The notes beneath the pieces are model-generated. The model saw nothing but the letters and a program-made list of their open reading frames with translations, did no database searches and was not told where the DNA came from. Source: Marinobacter sp. 1-4A (GTDB lineage: Bacteria; Pseudomonadota; Gammaproteobacteria; Pseudomonadales; Oleiphilaceae). Taken from it: 64,000 bases of DNA. This document shows positions 36,456 through 45,575 of this stretch, in pieces. The position numbers and the translations under genes were made by a program. Where the stretch lies: assembly GCF_016597725.1 (NCBI RefSeq), contig NZ_VCGY01000004.1, positions 310,001 to 374,000 on the forward strand. Direction: 5' to 3'. How positions within the stretch are numbered: the stretch's first letter is position 1; every line of letters begins with the position of its first letter.

Positions 36456-36926
36456 CTACTGCATACAGGTGACGCTCAGCTCTTTATTTTCTTTCGCCTG
36501 AATGGTCACTTGATATCGAGCCTCAGCAGTGATCTCGGCTACTTCATCGCCACTCAGATCATAGTAGGAAACCAAGTTGATCATTTGAGGCAAGCCCTTT
36601 TCCATCGAAAGCATCTTTGTACGATCTTCCTCGAGTAGCGCGTCACACTCATCGCTAGTAACCTGTATGAATGGCGCCTCATACAAAGCGCTTATGAAAA
36701 GCCTATTTTCTTTGTCGGCTCTAAATTTGGTGTAGATCTCTCTTGGCTCACCCTTGTTTTCTTCATTTTTTGTATCGAAATCTTTCACGGCAATATACAG
36801 CATATTCAGGTTGTTGACCAAAAGCTGAAAATGGTTAACCTCGTTCCCTTCAAGCGTATCTGAGATGCTTTTTGCCTGAATTGATGATGCCGAAAAAATC
36901 AGAACCATAGCGATAAGTGTCTTCAT
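36456..36926 (-). CDS. Unknown exported small protein
   Basis: A 156-residue protein starting at ATG 36926, which begins with a clean signal peptide (MKTLIAMVLIFSASSIQA, cleaved after about 18). An upstream frame to 37076 would bury this signal and is rejected. The mature domain is acidic, with two cysteines (SDECDAL, VTCMQ) that may form a disulfide to the C-terminus, and a VNHFQLLVNNLNMLYIAV helix. No family is recognised. AAAAGG lies about 10 nt upstream. The 265 nt downstream (36191-36455) hold no gene that I can see. Confidence 0.6.
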   Translation of the reverse strand: MKTLIAMVLIFSASSIQAKSISDTLEGNEVNHFQLLVNNLNMLYIAVKDFDTKNEENKGEPREIYTKFRADKENRLFISALYEAPFIQVTSDECDALLEEDRTKMLSMEKGLPQMINLVSYYDLSGDEVAEITAEARYQVTIQAKENKELSVTCMQ

Positions 36927-37377
36927 AGAAAGCCTTTTAGAATGGGTTATAATTACAGCGTGTAAAGACAGAGCCACTATCCAGAGCGCACTTACCCCGG
37001 ATACAAGTTGGAATAACTCTAGCCCATGGAAGTTCGATTCTGAACGTGGAAAACTCAATTTAACAATGTTTTTCATATCAGAAGGGCCACCTAAGGGCCA
37101 GTTGTTTGGTCTTTACTCTCGGGGTCGATACTGGATTACACGAGGACTACACGGTGGGAGGCAAAACGACCGCAGCGAACGAAAGAATTGACGTCCACAT
37201 CAAGCGACTCCTGGCTCGAACGCGTCACGCGCCTCACTCAAGTCTCTGAAGTCACACAAACTGAAATCGACGCACCACCTGACGATACCGCTTATGCATG
37301 GGAGAAACTGAACAGTGAGAATTGCCCGCTATCTTGGAGCTCTGTCAATAACTGTACGAGCAAATATCAGGATTCAA
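36927..37377 (-). other. Intergenic stretch, no supported gene
   Basis: About 450 nt between the unknown exported gene and the RES gene. One 86-codon frame on the plus strand (37188-37448, TTG start) has no ribosome site, no recognisable family and overlaps the end of the RES gene, so I do not call it. The stretch contains no clear tRNA, transposase or terminator. It may be a remnant of a lost gene. Confidence 0.5.
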
Positions 37378-38397
37378 CTAAGGCTGAGCTTCTACAGAGA
37401 CTTTCGAGACATTGTATTCAGCCACTCCTAGGCACTGAGTTATCGTAGGATTGAAGAGCGCTATATTCATACCATCGCTTACGGAACTTCGGTAAACCAC
37501 TCCGTCAAAACCACATTTCTTTGCAAATTCACAGAGAAATTGGCTCGGAATATAATCTATCGCCGCAGCCTTCGGAAGCACGGGGCGGGTCAATTCGTCA
37601 CCTAAACGCTCTAGAAACATGACGTCCCCTCTCAGGGTCGCAACATCATTTTCATCTTCCAGAATAAACGGTGAAACTGTTTTTTTAGGCCTCCTAAGAT
37701 CAACAAATTTCAATCCTTCGGGAATTAGAAACCTACCTACTGAAATCTTTTCACCAGTGTGTGGCCTGATCTCAGAAATGGCTGTCAAGTCCGTTGAGGC
37801 AAGATACAGATAAGGTATTCCCGCGGGGTTCGCACGACCGTGCGCGGCTAAAATTTGCGGAGGAGCTCCCATTTCGTCTTCGCTATAAGGTCCAGCTGAC
37901 TGAATTCGAGCTCGATAAAACGGTTCGTCGGCTCTAAGCTCATCAAAAATAAGATGAGGGAAAAGTTCCCTAAGGCGGGCAAGGTCCAAGCCCATTTCGG
38001 GAAAAAAACGGTTTCTATGTTTAAGCTCTTCCCTTAGACCAGCCCAATCCTCTAAGCTATTGGTATGACAACTGGTTGAAGGGGAGAATGGCTTTCTAAC
38101 GATGTCTCCATCATCCAATATCTCCGCGAGGAGCTCTTTGGCATGGGCAATTTCCATTTGAGGTAGCTCGAAGATAGCCCAGTCTTCACGGAGCCACTCG
38201 ACAAGGAGTCTTCCTTCCGGATCTGGCGAATAAATACTTAGAAGCAACTCAAAACGCTCTCTCAGGGCAACGGGTTCAACCAGCTGTACATTTTGAGAAT
38301 TGCAAAATGAGCACGTACCTTCGACTCTAGATATTGAAGGTATTATCTCTCGCTTAATGTATCGGTCACCGATGCAATTGCCACAACAGAAGCGCAT
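37378..38397 (-). CDS. HEPN/RES N-terminal and RES domain protein (NAD-degrading toxin type)
   Basis: A 339-residue protein. The N-terminus has a CxxC-type zinc ribbon (CCGNC at 4-8, CSFC near 29-32) and a helical HEPN/RES N-terminal domain. Residues about 160-330 are a RES domain: FYRARIQSAGPY, GRANPAGIPYLYLA, AISEIRP and YRSSVSDGMNIALF, so the conserved Arg, Glu and Ser that name the domain are all present. Characterised RES toxins (e.g. MbcT, ParT) consume or modify NAD-linked substrates. It is the third gene of an operon; its ATG overlaps the sce7725 stop by 1 nt (TAATG). A Xre-type antitoxin, usual for RES toxins, is absent. Confidence 0.83.
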   Translation of the reverse strand: MRFCCGNCIGDRYIKREIIPSISRVEGTCSFCNSQNVQLVEPVALRERFELLLSIYSPDPEGRLLVEWLREDWAIFELPQMEIAHAKELLAEILDDGDIVRKPFSPSTSCHTNSLEDWAGLREELKHRNRFFPEMGLDLARLRELFPHLIFDELRADEPFYRARIQSAGPYSEDEMGAPPQILAAHGRANPAGIPYLYLASTDLTAISEIRPHTGEKISVGRFLIPEGLKFVDLRRPKKTVSPFILEDENDVATLRGDVMFLERLGDELTRPVLPKAAAIDYIPSQFLCEFAKKCGFDGVVYRSSVSDGMNIALFNPTITQCLGVAEYNVSKVSVEAQP

Positions 38398-39353
38398 TAT
38401 TGCTCCCGTTTTGCGAAGATTGCCAAGGTTTCAAGGTGATGTAGCATTGATAGTTTCTTCACCGTGCCTAAACCGGGGAAGTGTTTTTTTTCGTGTAAAC
38501 GAACAAACTCTTTAACCGCTTCGGTCTGCCATATTTTTGAGTTTGGCTCGTTTACCGCACTAATCAATTTATCAAGTGCTTCCAGAAATTTACCAGCGGG
38601 ATCTGTGGGGGTATCTTGTCTTATGGACTTAAAATGATGTACATACATGATGCTGTCTTCAGCGTCATCAATATACGTTAGATGGATAGCAACAGCATAA
38701 GCTGGCCCCCCTCCCTCGGAGTAATCATCCCCGACGATCAAGAAATCGCCAAAACCATCCACCCCTTCTTCCGAATAAGTAAGGTGTAGGTCTGAAAACT
38801 CCTCTACCTCTGGGTGCTTCCGATTGATGCGCTTCTCAAACCCGTCCCGAATCAGCACACGATCAAATTTTTTAAAATTACGTCGATATATTTTTCCGCA
38901 ATTATTTTCGATGAAAATTTGTCGCGCACCTACTTTGTTTTCGATTAACCACAACAAAAGGTCTTTTGGTTTCTTAAAGCCGCTATGAATAAAAGATATC
39001 TTCTTTTCTTTAAATAGATTGTAAAGACGCTCAACCTCCTCAATCGGCGTGGTCTCGAGTAAAAGAATTCCTATAGTAATATAGGGGGAATCATTAACAT
39101 CTTCTGCAATAAACTCCTGTAAATTCTCATGTTGTTGCGCATGATCCCCATATCTAGGGTTGGCAATCAGAATGCACTCTGCCTCTGCCTCGTCCAATGA
39201 AGCTAAACACCTGTTTAAACTATTAAACGATTCTTTTACAGGTTCAATAATCGGAATAAAGCCAGCACTAACTAAAACCTCAGTGCTCTCCCTGATGGTA
39301 AGCAAATCATATTGCTTACCTCGAAAAAAAGGAAAATACATACTCAAATCCAT
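38397..39353 (-). CDS. sce7725 family protein
   Basis: A 318-residue protein of the sce7725 family. The N-terminus FPFFRGKQYDLLTIRE followed by AGFIPIIEPVKES has the layout of the phage-T4 beta-protein-like family (an alpha/beta barrel that starts with a GKQ-type strand and helix). Later blocks are FIHSGFKKP, DRVLIRDGFEKR and MYVHHFKSIRQDTPTDPAGKF. The function is not known; the family regularly accompanies sce7726. The start overlaps the sce7726 gene by 10 nt, and the stop overlaps the RES gene by 1 nt, so the three are one translation unit. Confidence 0.82.
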   Translation of the reverse strand: MDLSMYFPFFRGKQYDLLTIRESTEVLVSAGFIPIIEPVKESFNSLNRCLASLDEAEAECILIANPRYGDHAQQHENLQEFIAEDVNDSPYITIGILLLETTPIEEVERLYNLFKEKKISFIHSGFKKPKDLLLWLIENKVGARQIFIENNCGKIYRRNFKKFDRVLIRDGFEKRINRKHPEVEEFSDLHLTYSEEGVDGFGDFLIVGDDYSEGGGPAYAVAIHLTYIDDAEDSIMYVHHFKSIRQDTPTDPAGKFLEALDKLISAVNEPNSKIWQTEAVKEFVRLHEKKHFPGLGTVKKLSMLHHLETLAIFAKREQ

Positions 39354-40243
39354 TTTTTAGCAATTTCAACTGGAAGGTCTAGAGTTTCCAGCACTCGTGA
39401 TCTGTCCTTAATTCTCACGGGTGTAGTAAGCGCATTGACCTTTAAAGAGCTTGGAAGCCCCGAAATAAAGTTTTTTAAGTGACTTTGTGATCGTGAAGCT
39501 TTGAGCACCTTTACGGTCGCCCGGTGTACAGTTTTCCCGGGTATATCCTCGAAGATTCTTGCAAGCTCAGAGTACAGCTGAGTATTAGGCACACTTGGAC
39601 TAACGATTCCAAGCTCTTGCAAGACATCCGACGCTTCTCTCACAGAAAGTGAATTAAAAATAGCTGAGGATATGACGTTGTTTGAATTATCCAAACCTTC
39701 TCGCACTACGGAGATCTGATTGCGTCTGGTTAAACGATGAATTCCAACTGATTCAGGTAGAATTCTCCTAGCATCTTCAACATACTTTTCAGCGAGAATT
39801 ACATTTACCCTACCGAACACCTTCAAGTAGTCCGCTATTTGCCCAGGCAATCTGCAAAGCTTATCACGCTCAGACTTGACCTCGTATACGGTGGTCGTGC
39901 CATTAACCACTACAATATCAGCTTTTGATGATCCTACCCTGAACTCTGACAATAGAGCCGCAGTGTTGAGATTGTGAATGCCAAGAATGGTTTTTTTGGC
40001 TAGTACCGCCTTGTAAACGTACTCAGATCTATTTCCCCGCTTTAGCTCAGAGAAGGCTTGCTCAAACAAATCTGCGACATTGCCATGCCTAACCTGCTCA
40101 AATAGCGCGCACTGACCTGCAAGCCTAGAAAGCGCTGGAGATCTTCCTTTGGTCGCAAGCTCTCTATAAATTGACGGAGAGAAGATTCTCGCTAGTGCGA
40201 CATCTCTATCCCCTTGACGTTCTGTTGTCTGCACGTGGCTCAT
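39344..40243 (-). CDS. sce7726 family protein, PD-(D/E)xK-like nuclease core
   Basis: A 299-residue protein of the sce7726 family. Residues about 85-155 form a restriction-endonuclease-like core: AALLSEFRVGSSKADIVVVNG, then TTVYEVKSERDKLCRLPGQI, giving the D-(x)n-ExK pattern of PD-(D/E)xK enzymes (Asp in KADI, Glu and Lys in YEVK), followed by VNVILAEKY. Residues 160-299 are basic helical. It is the promoter-proximal gene of the operon, about 200 nt from the 3' end of tRNA-Leu. Nuclease activity is inferred from the motif. Confidence 0.82.
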   Translation of the reverse strand: MSHVQTTERQGDRDVALARIFSPSIYRELATKGRSPALSRLAGQCALFEQVRHGNVADLFEQAFSELKRGNRSEYVYKAVLAKKTILGIHNLNTAALLSEFRVGSSKADIVVVNGTTTVYEVKSERDKLCRLPGQIADYLKVFGRVNVILAEKYVEDARRILPESVGIHRLTRRNQISVVREGLDNSNNVISSAIFNSLSVREASDVLQELGIVSPSVPNTQLYSELARIFEDIPGKTVHRATVKVLKASRSQSHLKNFISGLPSSLKVNALTTPVRIKDRSRVLETLDLPVEIAKKWI

Positions 40244-40446
40244 AAATACTCACGTCGGATTATTACTGGGCCCAGTATAGTTAAACATCATTATAACCCA
40301 ATGGCTAATCTGGATGAGTGCGTTTGCCCCAGCATACAGCTAATGAAAAGTGCAAACTCTCGACTGCACCTGCCTACATAGCGTCTACACAAAAAGATAT
40401 CGAAAAGGATATCAACTCAAGATTAGAGGTAAGCTATTGAAAATAT

Positions 40447-40533
40447 TGGTGCTCCGGGCCGGAATCGAACCGGCACGACCGTGAGGTCGAGAGATTTTAA
40501 GTCTCTTGTGTCTACCAATTCCACCACCGGAGC
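40447..40533 (-). tRNA. tRNA-Leu (anticodon UAA)
   Basis: An 87-nt cloverleaf read on the minus strand. The acceptor stem GCTCCGG pairs with CCGGAGC, the anticodon stem AGAGA/TCTCT encloses the loop CTTAAAA (anticodon TAA), a long variable arm (CGACCTCACGGTCG) marks a class II tRNA, and the T arm reads GCCGG-TTCGATT-CCGGC. The 3' CCA is encoded. The 3' end faces the sce7726 operon, the usual orientation for island insertion next to a tRNA. Confidence 0.97.
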
Positions 40534-40605
40534 ATTCGGGGGGAAGTTTTGAGGGCCAGAATTGTATAAGGCCATGGACGATAACGCAATTCAAAACGCT
40601 TTCAG

Positions 40606-41244
40606 TCAGAGATTCCCTTCTGTTTCAGGCTTGCGAGCGACGCCTTTGTAGATATAACCGGCTATTTTTGGTGCGTTAGGCATGTATAGGTTTTCCAATT
40701 CTTCCAGCTCAAACCCTGCTTGGCGTATCAGATCGGCGATATGGCGATTCAGGTTGCAGCCGCCTGCCAGCTTTTTCCAACCGGGGTTTATGCGATTCTG
40801 CCATTTGCGGGTGTTCTCGTGGGGCGACTCGCCGTGCTCGAGAAACAAAAGCTCTCCGCCGGGCTTCAGCACGCGCTTCATTTGCAGCAGTGCTGCGTGC
40901 CAATCAGGAATGGTGCAAAGCGTGAAGGTAAGTAAGACGGTATCCACGCTGTTGTCCTGCAAAGGGATTTGTTCCCCCGGCAGCCCTAACCATTCCACGT
41001 GGACAGGTGAACGGTTTAAGTTTGGCAGGGCTTTGCGGCGCATGCCCTCGGAGGGCTCCAGTCCGTAGACCATGTCTATCTGGTCTGGGTTGTAGAATTC
41101 GAGATTGATTCCAGAGCCCATCCCCACTTCCAAAACGCGCCCTTTTGCCCTTGGCACAAGCTGACTGCGCAGTTTCATAACCTGCCCCAAGGAGCAGGCT
41201 TTGTTTATAACGTGGGGCAGGATGCGTTCTTCGTAAAAGCTCAT
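40606..41244 (-). CDS. Class I SAM-dependent methyltransferase
   Basis: A 212-residue methyltransferase starting at the ATG giving MSFYEERILPHVI (41244), which matches the family's usual N-terminus; an ATG four codons upstream is also possible. Motif I is VLEVGMGSGINLEFY (about 36-50), post-I EPSEGMRRKA, motif II VDTVLLTFTLCTIPD and motif III LKPGGELLFLEHGE, as in UbiE/COQ5-like enzymes. The acceptor is unknown; members act on quinones, lipids or arsenicals. It is divergent from the cytochrome bd operon. Confidence 0.88.
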   Translation of the reverse strand: MSFYEERILPHVINKACSLGQVMKLRSQLVPRAKGRVLEVGMGSGINLEFYNPDQIDMVYGLEPSEGMRRKALPNLNRSPVHVEWLGLPGEQIPLQDNSVDTVLLTFTLCTIPDWHAALLQMKRVLKPGGELLFLEHGESPHENTRKWQNRINPGWKKLAGGCNLNRHIADLIRQAGFELEELENLYMPNAPKIAGYIYKGVARKPETEGNL

Positions 41245-41427
41245 GCTTTTTACCATACTTGTTTTTAATCAACGGGTGCGACAATCTGCCCTATGGGTTT
41301 TGCTATCATATCCAGTAGCATGCTCTTTATCTGCCGGTAATAACAATAGAACAATTTAAGCTAAGGCAGCAGCTGAGCGGGCGCGCTGTGCTCGTTTATT
41401 GTGACGTTAACTTTACCGGGGGTTCCT

Positions 41428-42855
41428 ATGGAACTAGATCCTCTCATCCTATCGCGAATCCAGTTCGCTTTTGTCGTGTCATTTCACGCCATTTTTCCGG
41501 TGTTCACCATCGGTCTTGCTTCCTATATCGCCGTACTCGAAGGGCTTGCCTTCAAAACCAAAAATCCGGTTTGGGTGAAGCTGTCGTCATTCTGGACGAC
41601 TGTGTTTGCGGTTGTGTTCGGGATGGGTGTGGTTTCGGGCATCGTTATGTCGTTCCAGTTCGGAACCAACTGGAGTAACTTTTCTCAGGCCTCTGCCAAC
41701 TTCCTTGGCCCTATGTTGAGCTATGAAGTTATTACAGCCTTCTTCCTTGAAGCCGCCTTCCTTGGTGTTCTTCTATTCGGCCGAGATAGGGTTCCGCCCG
41801 GCGTTCACCTTTTCGCCGCAATTATGGTCGCTACTGGCACCTTCATATCGTCGTTCTGGATCCTTTCAGCAAACAGTTGGATGCAAACTCCGGCAGGCAC
41901 CGAATTGAGGGATGGCATTTTCCATGTCACCTCCTGGAGCGAGGCAATCTTCAACCCGTCATTCCAGTTCCGCTTTGCTCACAAGGTGATTGCTTCATTC
42001 CTTACCGGTGGTTTTGTTGTAGCAGGCGTTAGCGCTTGGTACCTCCTGAAAGGTCGTGAGGTGGAAGCAAACCGCAAAGCGCTTTCTATGTGTCTTTGGC
42101 TGCTGCTTATTCTGGCACCCACGCAGTTGGTGGTTGGTGATTTCCACGGGCTTAATACCCTCGAACACCAGCCAACAAAAGTCGCTGCAATGGAAGGAAA
42201 CTGGGAAACCTCCCGGAATGTTCCGTTGCTACTTTTTGCCATTCCGGATCAAGAAAACCAGAGAAACCTTTATGAAGTTGGCATTCCCGGGCTTGCCAGC
42301 CTCATCCTGACCCATGAGTGGGATGGAGAAATTCCCGGCCTCAAGGAGGTTGCGGTAGAAGAGCAACCGCCGGTTGCCATCGTGTTCTGGTCGTTCCGAA
42401 TCATGGTTGGGCTAGGAATGCTGATGATTTTGTTCGCTCTCACCGGCCTTGCTTTGCGCTTTGGTGACCGCTACTGGCGCTCCCGCTGGTTCCTGCAGAG
42501 CATGCGCTTTATGAGTGTTGCTCCATTCATCGCGGTGCTGACCGGTTGGTTCGTAACAGAGGTTGGGCGAGCACCTTGGCTTGTGTACGGCATGATGACT
42601 CAGGCAGAAGCTGTCACACCATCGCTGACCGGTGGCATGGCGCTGTTTACGCTGATTGGCTATGTGGTTGTGTATTCGTTGGTCTTCACCGCTGGTGTTT
42701 ATTACCTAATGCGTGTGCTGTACGAAGGAATGGAAAGCTCTCAACACGAGCCGGATATTCAGTCGGAACGTCCTAAGCGGCCTATGTCTGCGGCACACAC
42801 CGAATTTGAGCTTCACGACTCGAATGAACAGCCGACCAAACAAGGAGGGCACTGA
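41428..42855 (+). CDS. cioA: Cytochrome bd ubiquinol oxidase subunit I (CIO type)
   Basis: A 475-residue integral membrane subunit, start ATG 41428 (MELDPLILSRIQFAF, GGGGG upstream); a GTG at 41401 would add nine residues and is rejected. Axial haem residues are seen: His20 in VSFHAIFP and His185 in RFAHKVIA. The quinol (Q) loop around residues 255-330 is short, which groups it with cyanide-insensitive oxidases rather than E. coli CydA. It reduces O2 with ubiquinol under low oxygen or sulfide/cyanide stress. First gene of the operon cioAB-cydDC. Confidence 0.95.
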   Translation: MELDPLILSRIQFAFVVSFHAIFPVFTIGLASYIAVLEGLAFKTKNPVWVKLSSFWTTVFAVVFGMGVVSGIVMSFQFGTNWSNFSQASANFLGPMLSYEVITAFFLEAAFLGVLLFGRDRVPPGVHLFAAIMVATGTFISSFWILSANSWMQTPAGTELRDGIFHVTSWSEAIFNPSFQFRFAHKVIASFLTGGFVVAGVSAWYLLKGREVEANRKALSMCLWLLLILAPTQLVVGDFHGLNTLEHQPTKVAAMEGNWETSRNVPLLLFAIPDQENQRNLYEVGIPGLASLILTHEWDGEIPGLKEVAVEEQPPVAIVFWSFRIMVGLGMLMILFALTGLALRFGDRYWRSRWFLQSMRFMSVAPFIAVLTGWFVTEVGRAPWLVYGMMTQAEAVTPSLTGGMALFTLIGYVVVYSLVFTAGVYYLMRVLYEGMESSQHEPDIQSERPKRPMSAAHTEFELHDSNEQPTKQGGH

Positions 42856-42857
42856 TT

Positions 42858-43859
42858 ATGGAACTGCTTGATCTAGCATTGGTTTGGGCGTTTATCATCG
42901 GTTTTGGCGTCATCATGTACGTGCTGATGGACGGCTTTGATCTGGGTGTGGGAATCCTGTTCCCGTTTGCTCCTTCGGAACAGGATCGCGACGTTATGAT
43001 GAACTCTGTTGCGCCCGTATGGGACGGCAACGAGACCTGGCTGGTACTCGGCGGCGCCGGGCTTTTGGGAGCCTTCCCGTTGGTGTACAGCATTCTGCTA
43101 CCGGCTTTGTACATTGGCGTATTCCTGATGCTCGCTGGCCTGATCTTCCGCGGCATTGCCTTTGAGTTCCGCTTCAAGGCCCGCAGTTCGCGCTATCTGT
43201 GGAACTGGGCGTTTGCAGGTGGCTCTACCGTGGCAGCATTCGCTCAGGGCGTTGTCGTTGGCACTTACATTGAGGGCTACGAAACAGCTAACGGCGTGTT
43301 CACAGGTGGCGCCTTAGATTGGCTTACCCCCTTCACTGTACTGACTGGCCTTGGCCTGCTTGCAGGTTATGCGCTGTTGGGGTCGACCTGGCTGATCATG
43401 AAAACCGAAGGCCGGTTGCAGGAGTGGGCCTATAAAATCACCCTGCCCCTTTTGGCGGCCGTGCTTGTGGTGTTCGGTATTGTCAGTATCTGGACACCGT
43501 TTATTGACGATATGGTTCGGGAACGCTGGTTCTCAAACCTGAGCATAATCTGGATATTTCCAGCGCTGACTCTGCTGTGCGCTTTCCAGATATTCCGGTC
43601 GGTGCGCAACCGTTTTGAAGGTATGCCATTTGTAGCCACGATGGGGTTGTTTATTACGACCTATCTTGGATTGATTGTCAGCCGTTGGCCCTATCTTGTG
43701 CCGCCCGACTACACCTTATGGGACGCAGCCTCAGCATACGATTCGCAGCTGTTCCTGCTGATCGGCCTGTTGATTGTGATTCCTTTTGTACTGGCGTATA
43801 CCGCCTGGACCTATTGGGTGTTCCGGGGTAAAGTGCGCGCCGGGGAGGGTTACCACTAA
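42858..43859 (+). CDS. cioB: Cytochrome bd ubiquinol oxidase subunit II
   Basis: A 333-residue membrane subunit with about eight to nine helices. The family N-terminus is clear (VLMDGFDLGVGILFPF near 15-32, PVWDGNETWLVLGGAGLLGAFP split over 53-75). It pairs with CioA to complete the haem b558/b595/d oxidase. It starts 2 nt after the cioA stop and ends directly at the GTG of cydD, so all four genes are probably one transcript. Confidence 0.95.
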   Translation: MELLDLALVWAFIIGFGVIMYVLMDGFDLGVGILFPFAPSEQDRDVMMNSVAPVWDGNETWLVLGGAGLLGAFPLVYSILLPALYIGVFLMLAGLIFRGIAFEFRFKARSSRYLWNWAFAGGSTVAAFAQGVVVGTYIEGYETANGVFTGGALDWLTPFTVLTGLGLLAGYALLGSTWLIMKTEGRLQEWAYKITLPLLAAVLVVFGIVSIWTPFIDDMVRERWFSNLSIIWIFPALTLLCAFQIFRSVRNRFEGMPFVATMGLFITTYLGLIVSRWPYLVPPDYTLWDAASAYDSQLFLLIGLLIVIPFVLAYTAWTYWVFRGKVRAGEGYH

Positions 43860-45575
43860 GTGTCAAATCCAGCTCTTGACCAGCGCGCAGTCCGGCGCTG
43901 GCTTTCAGGGCTTACAAGCGGCAACCGGCGCTGGATTCAGGGCACGGTTGCTGCAGGTACTCTCGCGGGCGTAGCGACTATCGTACAGATGGTCTTTCTG
44001 GCGCACATTATTCATCTTGGGGTTATTGAAAAAGCGTCAGCTTCGGCGCTAGCGCCATTTTTTATCGGGCTTGTACTGGCCATTGTGTTTCGGGCGATTG
44101 CTCAAGGTACTCAGGCCCACCTAGCGGCCCAATGCAGCCAACAGGTGCGCCGCACTGCCCGACGACAGATTCATCAACATTGGCGCAACAGCGGCCCTCT
44201 AGAGCTGGGGCAAATCTCTGCGGGCAGTTTAGCCCGGGAGTGGATTGACCACGTCGACGCGTTGCATGGGTACTTCGCCCGTTTTTTGCCGCAGATGGCG
44301 CTATCTCTTGTTGTTCCGCTACTGATTCTGGCTCTGGTGTTCTATCTCGACTGGCTTGCCGGGATCTTTTTGCTTCTTTCCGCGCCGTTGATTCCCTTTT
44401 TTATGGCGCTTGTGGGTATGGGCGCGGAAAAGCTCAACCAGCAGCATTTTGAAACCATCAGCAGGTTGTCTGGGCAGTTTTTGGATAAAGTGCGCGGCTT
44501 AACCACTCTGCAACTGTTTGGGCAAACCGAAAGTGCTGCAGAGGTGATTGAGCAGCGGTCGGACCACTACCGTAAAATTACCCTGAAAACACTGCGCGTT
44601 GCGTTTTTATCCTCGGCGGTTCTGGAGTTTTTCGCCTCTGTGGCCATTGCCATTATCGCCATCTACATTGGTTTTGGTCTTCTGGGCTATATCACCTACG
44701 GCCCGTCTTCTGATTTAACCCTCTTCTCCGGGCTTTTGATTTTGCTGCTTGCGCCTGAGTTCTTTCAGCCCTTGCGCACGCTTTCGCAGCATTACCATGA
44801 CCGGGCCGCTGCTCTTGGCGCTGGTGCAGAGATATTGGCCAGATTGGGTGAAGTGGAATCACCTATATCAGCCGCAAGCGCAGAGATAGAAAATCATCAT
44901 AATGCGCCTTCTAGCCCCACCCCCATTGCCCGCATCGAAACGATTGAATTAAGCGGCGTATCTCTGGCTTTTCGTTCAGGCCATAAGGTTTTGGACGATG
45001 TATCTCTGGTCATCCGAAAAGGCGATGTTATTGCCCTAACTGGCCCATCCGGAGGCGGGAAATCCACGCTTTTGAATCTTATGGCGGGGTTTCTTACGCC
45101 AGACAGCGGCGAAGTTCACTTGTTTGGCCAGCCAGCGGGAAGCTTCGCCTTCGGCTGGCTCGGCCAGAGCGGCTTTCTCGTGCAGGGTACTTGGGCCGAC
45201 AACCTTCGGTTAACCAGCCCAAACTCGTCCGATATAGCGATTGAAACCGCATTAAGAAATGTTGGTCTTGGCCCCCTGCTGGACAGCCGGGAGGAGGGTA
45301 TTTACAGCAAGATTGCAGAAGATGGTCAGGGCTTATCCGGTGGTCAGGCCAGGCGTTTGAGTTTGGCGCGGATTTTTGTGGCCAACTACGATGTGATCCT
45401 GCTGGATGAACCCACTGCCGGTCTCGACAGCGACAGTGAAATTTTTGTACTGGAGGCGCTCCACAAGCTTGCTTTAGCCGGAAAAACATTGATTTTTTCT
45501 ACCCACCATCAGGCGCTCTTGGCACTCGCTAACCGAGTACTGCTGGTGTCTGCCGGGGAGGTTAACGATGTTTGA
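43860..45575 (+). CDS. cydD: Cysteine/glutathione exporter subunit CydD
   Basis: A 571-residue half-transporter: six transmembrane helices (residues about 28-320) and an ATPase domain with Walker A GPSGGGKSTLL near 397, signature LSGGQARRLSLARIF and Walker B VILLDEPTAGLD. With CydC it exports cysteine and glutathione and is needed to assemble bd oxidase (established for CydDC). The start is GTG 43860, immediately after the cioB stop, and its end overlaps cydC by 8 nt. Confidence 0.93.
   Translation: MSNPALDQRAVRRWLSGLTSGNRRWIQGTVAAGTLAGVATIVQMVFLAHIIHLGVIEKASASALAPFFIGLVLAIVFRAIAQGTQAHLAAQCSQQVRRTARRQIHQHWRNSGPLELGQISAGSLAREWIDHVDALHGYFARFLPQMALSLVVPLLILALVFYLDWLAGIFLLLSAPLIPFFMALVGMGAEKLNQQHFETISRLSGQFLDKVRGLTTLQLFGQTESAAEVIEQRSDHYRKITLKTLRVAFLSSAVLEFFASVAIAIIAIYIGFGLLGYITYGPSSDLTLFSGLLILLLAPEFFQPLRTLSQHYHDRAAALGAGAEILARLGEVESPISAASAEIENHHNAPSSPTPIARIETIELSGVSLAFRSGHKVLDDVSLVIRKGDVIALTGPSGGGKSTLLNLMAGFLTPDSGEVHLFGQPAGSFAFGWLGQSGFLVQGTWADNLRLTSPNSSDIAIETALRNVGLGPLLDSREEGIYSKIAEDGQGLSGGQARRLSLARIFVANYDVILLDEPTAGLDSDSEIFVLEALHKLALAGKTLIFSTHHQALLALANRVLLVSAGEVNDV

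Noticed and set aside
36927..37076. Longer N-terminus for the exported protein at 36456-36926
   Set aside because: The extra 50 residues would place the signal peptide internally; the ATG at 36926 gives a normal exported protein.
37188..37448. Plus-strand frame of 86 codons before the RES gene
   Set aside because: It begins with TTG without a ribosome site, overlaps the end of the RES gene and matches no family; kept only as part of the intergenic description.
40244..40446. Attachment-site duplicate of the tRNA-Leu 3' end
   Set aside because: I could not find a second copy of the tRNA end in the accessory block, so no att site is called.
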